64,000 nt of DNA, taken from assembly GCA_946406115.1 (NCBI GenBank), contig OX291549.1, positions 20,731,901 to 20,795,900 of the forward strand, given 5' to 3'. Shown piece after piece: positions 57,942-64,000 of this stretch. The DNA comes from Apoda limacodes (taxonomy: Eukaryota > Arthropoda > Insecta > Lepidoptera > Limacodidae). The notes beneath the pieces were generated by a model that did no database searches, was not told where the DNA came from, and saw nothing but the letters and a program-made list of their open reading frames with translations. How positions within the stretch are numbered: the first letter of the stretch is position 1; each line of letters starts with the position of its first letter. The position numbers and the translations under genes are program-made.

Positions 57942-60094
57942 AGACCTCTTCTAAGACCGATTTCCCGGATTTCCTGTGTAAATCTTAATTAAGAACGCAT
58001 CTGACAGCTTGTTTACTTTTACTTCCTGCTTACTTTTCACGACTATATATAGGTACTTACCTACGAACTTTGATTAGAAGCCTAAGAATATAATAGATTT
58101 TTCATCAAACTTATTAATAAACAGTGTCATTACGTGCAGGCAAAGCGTGTGCTAAGAACTTCATTACACCCACGGGCTATTTCGTTTCATTTTATATTTT
58201 ACATTTTCGTAATGACGCGCCTATTTTATTAAAATATAAATATAAACTGCGCGCACACTAGAAACAAGTAATTACAAGTTTTAATTTCAGCCAAAACCTT
58301 TTAATTCATAAATTATCTGGACATCTATCGCACATCTGGCGATGGAGTAGTTTTCTCTACTTCAATTACCGCCATTTTAACTGTGTTCTCGAGAGTTTAT
58401 TGATTTATTCACCTTATTTTTTTATTCATTTACTTGCAATTGTGATGAAATCATTGTGTGTAACACGGGTGGTACAGAAATGACAAAATCTAGTCTTTCG
58501 GCCTTAGGCTTTTCAATAGTCTCACGTTAGTAATTTTCTCCTTATCATCCTTAATACACAATGTACCAGTATTACAAAATTAATACAGGCAAAAAACAAT
58601 AAAAAATAAAAAGAAAATCACAATGTCGTATAAACAATTAAAGTGCTGTCAAAGTGTACCTGCCTTATTAATATTATATATATACAACACTGTTTCTTTT
58701 TATCTCTTTAAGCAAAGATGTTTCGAGAAGGGTCCTATATATCTTCCATTAGAATAATATTGCCACTACAATTCCTCTACAAGTAAATTAGGGAGCAGGA
58801 ATGAAGATATTTATATCATGTATGTTATTTTTTTCGAACATAATGATAATGACTCAGTGGGTCGGTGATTCGGCTTTATTCATGTCGCCCCAGCAATTCC
58901 AAAACTAGTTTTAATATAAAAATAGTGCGTGGGTATGATATAGAATTTCAAGTTTTTTTTATTCTAGCAAATATACTGCTGCTATTAGTCTACGGTCTAC
59001 GGCTATTGTTCTGTCAAGCGAGAGACTTTACTAATTCGTTGTGTCAGCTCGGGTCGTAACTTGAGACTGTGCGTAATCGCACATAATTGTTGGATGATGA
59101 TGGCGGATAATTCTAACAAAAACAGAACATAATAAATAAAATAGTGCATACATACATACATAAATAAAATAGCTAATCTGTGGATACTATTTTAGTACCA
59201 TACAACAACAAATAAAAACACTTCAAATACAATTTTATTTATATATGTAATACTCAACATTTATGACCAATCAAATCTTACGAGTCTGTTTAGAAGTTAT
59301 TTAAAGCAAATATAAATTTCAGTTTCAACATTGAGAATAGTTTCTTATCGTGCTTGCCTATTTTTACCTATTTCTTATTGCACTGTATTTATATATCCCA
59401 TAGGGCTCTATATTTCGTTTCTTGGCAATATAACCATCTTGGCTTCGCCGTTCCAATAATGTATAAAGCTATATACCAGGCAGAAATAATAAACATTATG
59501 TTTTCTTGGAGAAACAAAGAAAAAGTCTGGAAAATTGTGTTGCGAACAGTCTCTACACGCTGTATTAAGACAATTTAGTACTTAGTTACAGGCTTCATGT
59601 GGGTTATTCTCTCTGTGTAATGAGAAGATATAAAAAACAATCTTGTTTTCATGCAGCGAGCAAGAAAACTAATAAAACTTTTACGTTAAAAAATCTTAAA
59701 TAACCTGTTACATTTTATGTGAAAACACTATTTATCTTGTGTTGGTCACGTATGTTTCTAAAGCGGGCTTGAAATCCAGAGAAATCCAGAGACACCTGGA
59801 CGGATAGAAACACTACCTTTATCTCGTATATGCATCAAAAACTATGAACGTATGTGACATTGAGCTAATCATGCGTCAGGAATTCAACGTTGGTTTTGTC
59901 GTCAACTAAATTGACTATCAATAAAACCCAGCGAAATCTGCTACAAGCTGTCAAGTTTGCTGAACAGACATGCATAAATATTGAAGAAATATTGAGGGAA
60001 CATAAAACGAACATGTTGTTACGTTTCTTCGAGCGGAACTGTACTCTCATGGTTAAGCTTTGCCGTAAATAATTCCGTTGAAATATTTTATTGC
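57942..60094. other. AT-rich non-coding DNA, nothing recognised
   Basis: Two kilobases with no supported feature. Confidence 0.5.
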
Positions 60095-60114
60095 TCGACT
60101 TTAACGGTGAGCGT

Positions 60115-60162
60115 TAAGGACATAGATATATTATTTAGTAAGGACATAGATATATTATGTCG
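60115..60162. repeat. Short tandem duplication
   Basis: TAAGGACATAGATATATTAT occurs twice, 25 bp apart. Confidence 0.85.
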
Positions 60163-60364
60163 GTATTTACTGGTGGTAGGAACTACGAACATAGTAAGTT
60201 ATTGCAAACATTTAATATTCATTATTAGGGACAGCATTTAAAATTTAGCAAATGATGTTTTTAACATTTTTTTAAAATCCTATCGAATGTGAAACATTAG
60301 AATATTCTTTAGTGATGTGCCAAAATGAATATGGTTTATATACAGTTGTATAATTTATACTAAG

Positions 60365-60502
60365 ACTAGCTGACCGGGCAGACGTTGTTCTGCATGATTC
60401 CGACTGCAGCGCCTACAAAAAAAAACATTCAGATCGGTTCAGCCGTTTAGGAGTAGTACAGTGACATACACACGTACAGTAGAATTTATATATATATAGA
60501 TT
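60365..60502. repeat. Lepidopteran dispersed repeat
   Basis: ACTAGCTGACCGGGCAGACG TTGTTCTGC, then CAGATCGGTTCAGCCGTTTA GGAG and a TATATATATAGATTACACTA end. Related in terminal wording to 38566-38765. Confidence 0.6.
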
Positions 60503-61930
60503 ACACTAAGAACAAGCATTAATAAGATAACCTAAATTGGAGTATTAAGAACAAATATCAAAACAGATATAATGCATGACATACTTACATATATCATCCA
60601 TCGTTCCTCCATGTTTGTTGTAGTGATTTTACAATCCGAAATACTTATGCAAGATACTAGAAATACCCAATTTCTTCTCACAAATCCAAATAATCGATTC
60701 TGTAAAATGATTATTCACTATACTGAAAAACGTTCAATACTGTATGTAATAATGTATGTAATGAATGGTCGAGAAAAACTAAGTTATTACTTACTTAATT
60801 AAACAGTTTAAATACGAAAATTTAACCGTCCGCCATTAGTTCCTTCAGGGAATCAAAGTTAAATTATAAACTTTTGATGAAAGGCATCGCAGTAATTACG
60901 GCAATGAAATATTAGCTGAAAAAAACTATTATTCAGGCTTATAATAAAAGAACACTAGAAAAGAGATATTTAAAATTATTTTACCTATTGATATTTCGCA
61001 TGTAAGCCAAAATCATATGGTTTTTTTTGAGGTCAGAATCTTGTTTGCAAAATAGGATAAGTCAAGAAAAAAAGTTTATATACGTTAGCTATATTCGCTA
61101 TGTGTATATATATAGCTCCGTATGGAACTTAACTGCGTGCTAAACTGATGGGGGTAGGTTCGATTTATTCACAGGATAAACATTAATGTAATAAACATTA
61201 GTCTTTGTCTTGAGTGTGGATGTTTCTATAATATATATACCTACACAAATATATATATATGTATTTGTATCCGTTGTTTGGTATCCGAAGTACAAGCTTT
61301 GCTTAGGTATGGTACCAGATAGAGCTGTGTTTGATATCCAAACATATTTATTATTTAATATCGATTTTACGGCCACTTCAGTGATCGATGACGATGTAGT
61401 AGTTGACAATGGCGGCGCGACGGCGTTTGGAATAACCAAGTGCTTTGCTCTGACAAATAAAATAAGATTATTATCTTAGTACCAGCATCAGCCTCCCACG
61501 TAATTGGAATGCATTTTATGGCGTCATCCGTTTTAAAAATCAAATTAGGAATCTTTAAATAGGTGCCGTGATTGCAATACCAAACAAAGTATCGGCTCTT
61601 GTTTTTGTTTTCTTTGTTTGGTGGCCTATCGGTAGCTGTGTGATGGAGATTGCCAATGCCAGCTTCAAATCAAGTAAATAAGTTTATATTTTTGAATTAC
61701 GTATTTAATTATTTGTATTAAAGCCTCAGTAGAGCTTCCGAATTCTGAATAAGCTCGAAGTTGTTGACCTGTATCGGGTATAAGCTGTCTGGCTAGGTAG
61801 GTCTAATTTCGAGAAATAAGTTGATCGCCGGATCTAACTAGGTTGAGCAGCATTAGGAAAACTGCGTACTTTGGTGACAAAAACTTACGACACTAAGCTA
61901 ACTATGGGCCTAAGATAAAATTGGTGTTAT
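60503..61930. other. Non-coding DNA, nothing assigned
   Basis: Overlapping frames on opposite strands at 61140-61479 are unrecognised. An inverted repeat ACCAAACAAAG / CTTTGTTTGGT lies at 61579-61622. Confidence 0.45.
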
Positions 61931-62084
61931 GCACTGCCTGATTTTGAAACGGCCGATAAAAGAATTGGTGAGCTACGACTGCTGTATTATATAGGAACGT
62001 GCGCACTGCTCGATTAATTATCGGCCGATAGTTCAGAAAATTCGAGACACAAAACTATCGATCGATTAAAAATCGTGCAGTGCC
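61931..62084. mobile_element. Inverted-repeat element with CACTGC termini
   Basis: GCACTGCCTGATTTTG with CGGCCGATAA at 61931, GCACTGCTCGATTAATTATC GGCCGATAG at 62003, and the reversed form TATCGATCGATTAAAAATCG TGCAGTGC at 62056-62083. The second and third modules are an inverted pair; the first is an extra direct copy of the end. Looks like a small MITE inserted beside or into a relative. Confidence 0.6.
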
Positions 62085-62295
62085 TAGGCTTTTAATTTCA
62101 CGTAAATATTAGTTGGGGCATCATAAAAATCTGAAGGTTCGCTCTATAGGCCATAGAGACAGCTACACTCGGAGTTGCCCTACGTGATCGAATGAAATGA
62201 GATCCGTAGAACTGAGGTAGCTGACATAGTCGGCTGAGTCGCAAAGCTAAAGTGGCAATCGGGGTCCCGATATTCTTCGAGCTATGTGTAGTTCA

Positions 62296-62880
62296 AAAAA
62301 GTTTATGGTTCGCCTGATTGTAAGCGGTCACCGTAGCCGATGGACGCTTGCAATACCAGGGGTATTACTTGCGCGTTGCCGACGGTTCAGAAATCTACTT
62401 ACTTCATTATTGAAGAATTCCATTCTGTAGTTCTTAGAGAAAACCTTGGCGGGGAACTCATTTGACAACTTAAGCGTTCGCGGGAGGAAGTTACTCTGAA
62501 ACAGCACTATACGCGACCATTGCGGGTCTAAAGTGTGAAAATGAATTCCCTGCCGATGGCGAGCGGTGCGATGGTAGAAAGTAGCCGTGGGCATCCTCTC
62601 GAACAATTCCTCAGCATCCCATTGCACATACGGTAGAACACACACAGGGAGCCAAAGTCTCTCCTCAGAGGTAAGTGCTCGATACAGCAAGTAAGTTTGA
62701 ATATTGTACAGCTCGTCGTTGAACCGAGTCAAAAGGGCCAAGCTGGTGTCTGGGCACCCACCCGCACAGAAGTGGCAGCAGTACTTCATATGGGGCCGAA
62801 ATTGCGACTTGTAAAGCAGCAACCTTTTGTGTGTTTTATAAATAGTATGAATATCTTCAAGATAGTCCATCAGATTTCAT
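62296..62880 (-). mobile_element. LINE fragment, reverse-transcriptase C-terminus with a 180-codon open frame
   Basis: The minus frame 62870 to 62328 encodes the end of a CR1/Jockey-like reverse transcriptase: RLLLYKSQFRPHMKYCCHF near the start, then WDAEELFERMPTATFYHRTA, NFLPRTLKLSNEFPAKVFSK and NRRQRASNTPGIASVH. The C-terminal half aligns with the 32.1-kb copy. The part around RFNDELYNIQTYLLYRALTS departs from the family, which suggests small compensating frameshifts, so lack of stops does not mean function. The 3' UTR (TACGGTGACCGCTTACAATC AGGCGAACC) ends near 62296. The catalytic palm is absent. 5'-truncated, inactive. Confidence 0.85.
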
Positions 62881-63690
62881 CCAGTCCATTATTATTATTT
62901 TTCTTTCCTTAAAACATTCAAAAATATTCGTTTTGAGGCCACATCAGCGTTGGAATGATTGTCATTAAATAAATTTTAACGAGAATATTATAAAGTACTC
63001 ATTCGGATGCAGGTGATGCTTTTAGCAGAACATGCACCCAAAATATATTACATTGCCAAGTTCTGACGCTCTTAATTGGTTCGTGGTAATGTTGCTTTGT
63101 TTTGTTTTTTTTTCAGTTGGTATTACAAAAAGTTAACGACTGAATTGTGGCGATGCATGGTTCTTGCTGTTGAAGATTGATGGTAACTTTTAATGAGAAT
63201 GCCAGCTCGCGGTAATAAAATTCTGAATGAATTAATAAAACTGCATGAAATGTAAATAATGTAATATATCTGTCAAACCCTTTAAAGGTTGAAGGGTTAT
63301 GATTCCCAGTAATGTTTTAATTCTGTAAATTGTCAGATGTAACATTTGAATTTTAAATATAAAGATATATTGTCTATGGTCATAATGGAACATAACCGTT
63401 TTTTTTCATGCTTTGCTGTATTGATTTTACATATCTCGGGTTAAAATATTTAATAATAGATAAGTTATAATGTTCCGTTTATAAATTTGTTTATTATGTG
63501 AACAATGCTTAATGTTTCCTAAAATTGCAATAATAATGTAGGTTGACGTTTATGAAGTTGTAGTGTGACCTTCGTTACTCACGTGATCTAATAAGTAATT
63601 GCTTTTTTGCTTTGGCAAGCAGGGACTTTTGTATTTTATAATCTCCTCAACATACAATAATTTACATAAATATTTTTTTAACTAACTGTG
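62881..63690. other. AT-rich non-coding DNA, nothing recognised
   Basis: No supported feature. Confidence 0.5.
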
Positions 63691-63694
63691 TTAA

Positions 63695-64000
63695 GAGAAT
63701 ATGATTCGGAGCGCCTCTCAGCGTGCTTCATACAAATTAATTTTTCACTTTTCACACTTTCACACTTGCTGATCAAACACCACGAAATTTTGAAAACATT
63801 TTCTAGTAATAAATATGTCTGCAGTGTGCCAGTTTATTAATAAATTTTATAATTCAAAAATTATACAGGATTCTAGTTTTTCATACAAACGGTTTCAAAA
63901 AAGATGTCTAGTTATTAAAAACATTTAACAAGATTTTGGAATACCACAGACATAAGTATTCGGCTCGGGATTATGACTAATAAATTTTACAGTGATTGAT
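63695..64000. mobile_element. TTAA-flanked MITE family, copy 3 (cut by the window end)
   Basis: TTAA at 63691-63694, then GAGAATATGATTCGGAGCGC CTC and GCGTGCTTCATACAAATTAA. The body (CTGATCAAACACCACGAAAT, TGTCTGCAGTGTGCCAGTTT, TTTTGGAATACCACAGACAT) is the reverse complement of the body of copy 1, so this copy is inverted relative to 15.5 kb. About 75 bp, including the right terminus, should lie beyond the window. Confidence 0.8.

Noticed and set aside
61140..61479. Overlapping 99-codon minus and 89-codon plus frames
   Set aside because: Neither product is recognisable, they overlap antisense, and part is an ATATAT run.
1..64000. CRISPR arrays, tRNA or rRNA genes, bacterial operons, and well-known insect microRNAs (let-7, mir-10, iab-4, bantam)
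   Set aside because: Looked for by eye and not seen; only a 5S-like fragment and SINE-type pol III boxes were found. A covariance-model scan would be needed to exclude other small RNAs.

Overview
The window reads as non-coding nuclear DNA from a moth or butterfly (Lepidoptera). It is strongly AT-rich, has no long open reading frame, and is full of short interspersed sequences that I recognise from lepidopteran genomes. These include the (A)CCGGCCAAGTGCGAGTCGGA / AGGGTTCCGTACC repeat, the 'CTAATATTATAAATGCGAAAG ... ACCTCTTCACRCTTAAACC' repeat, LINE tails with GTGACCGCTTACCATCAGGC, and a tRNA-derived SINE ending in GTGGACTATGGCC. The lineage call rests on recalled repeat families, not on a search. 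I found no host protein-coding exon, rRNA gene, functional tRNA gene, CRISPR array or prokaryotic-type operon. The window is best seen as an intergenic region or one very large intron.

Layout. 1-15 kb: mostly featureless AT-rich DNA with a 5'-truncated LINE on the minus strand (1.69-2.59 kb), a composite repeat carrying a 5S-rRNA-like box (6.85-7.38 kb), and a small MITE (11.4 kb). 15-25 kb: a TTAA-flanked MITE (15.5 kb), the first copy of a palindromic MITE (17.2 kb), a 327-bp tandem duplication (19.9-20.5 kb) and several LINE tails. 25-41 kb: lepidopteran repeats in both orientations, a possible 1.08-kb TIR element (27.8-28.9 kb), a second LINE fragment (32.1 kb) and a degenerate minisatellite of about 23 bp (38.9-39.2 kb). 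41-58 kb: ten further copies of the palindromic MITE, a SINE (43.0 kb), two other foldback elements (49.5 and 52.5 kb) and a decayed pogo-type transposase (53.2-53.9 kb). 58-64 kb: quiet until a LINE C-terminal fragment (62.3-62.9 kb) and a TTAA-flanked MITE that runs off the window end.

Nothing forms a gene system acting together. The biology here is the record of transposition: LINEs (two coding-region fragments from one family at 32.1 and 62.3 kb, plus tails), tRNA- and 5S-derived pol III units, and several non-autonomous inverted-repeat DNA elements whose mobilising enzymes are not visible here, apart from the broken pogo relic. The strongest unexplained signals are the 11-copy palindromic family, the TTAA-flanked family, the 5S-like segment, the tandem duplication at 20 kb and the hidden minisatellite at 39 kb. 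Five short GC-rich islands in otherwise AT-rich DNA are the best places to look for regulatory elements or missed exons.
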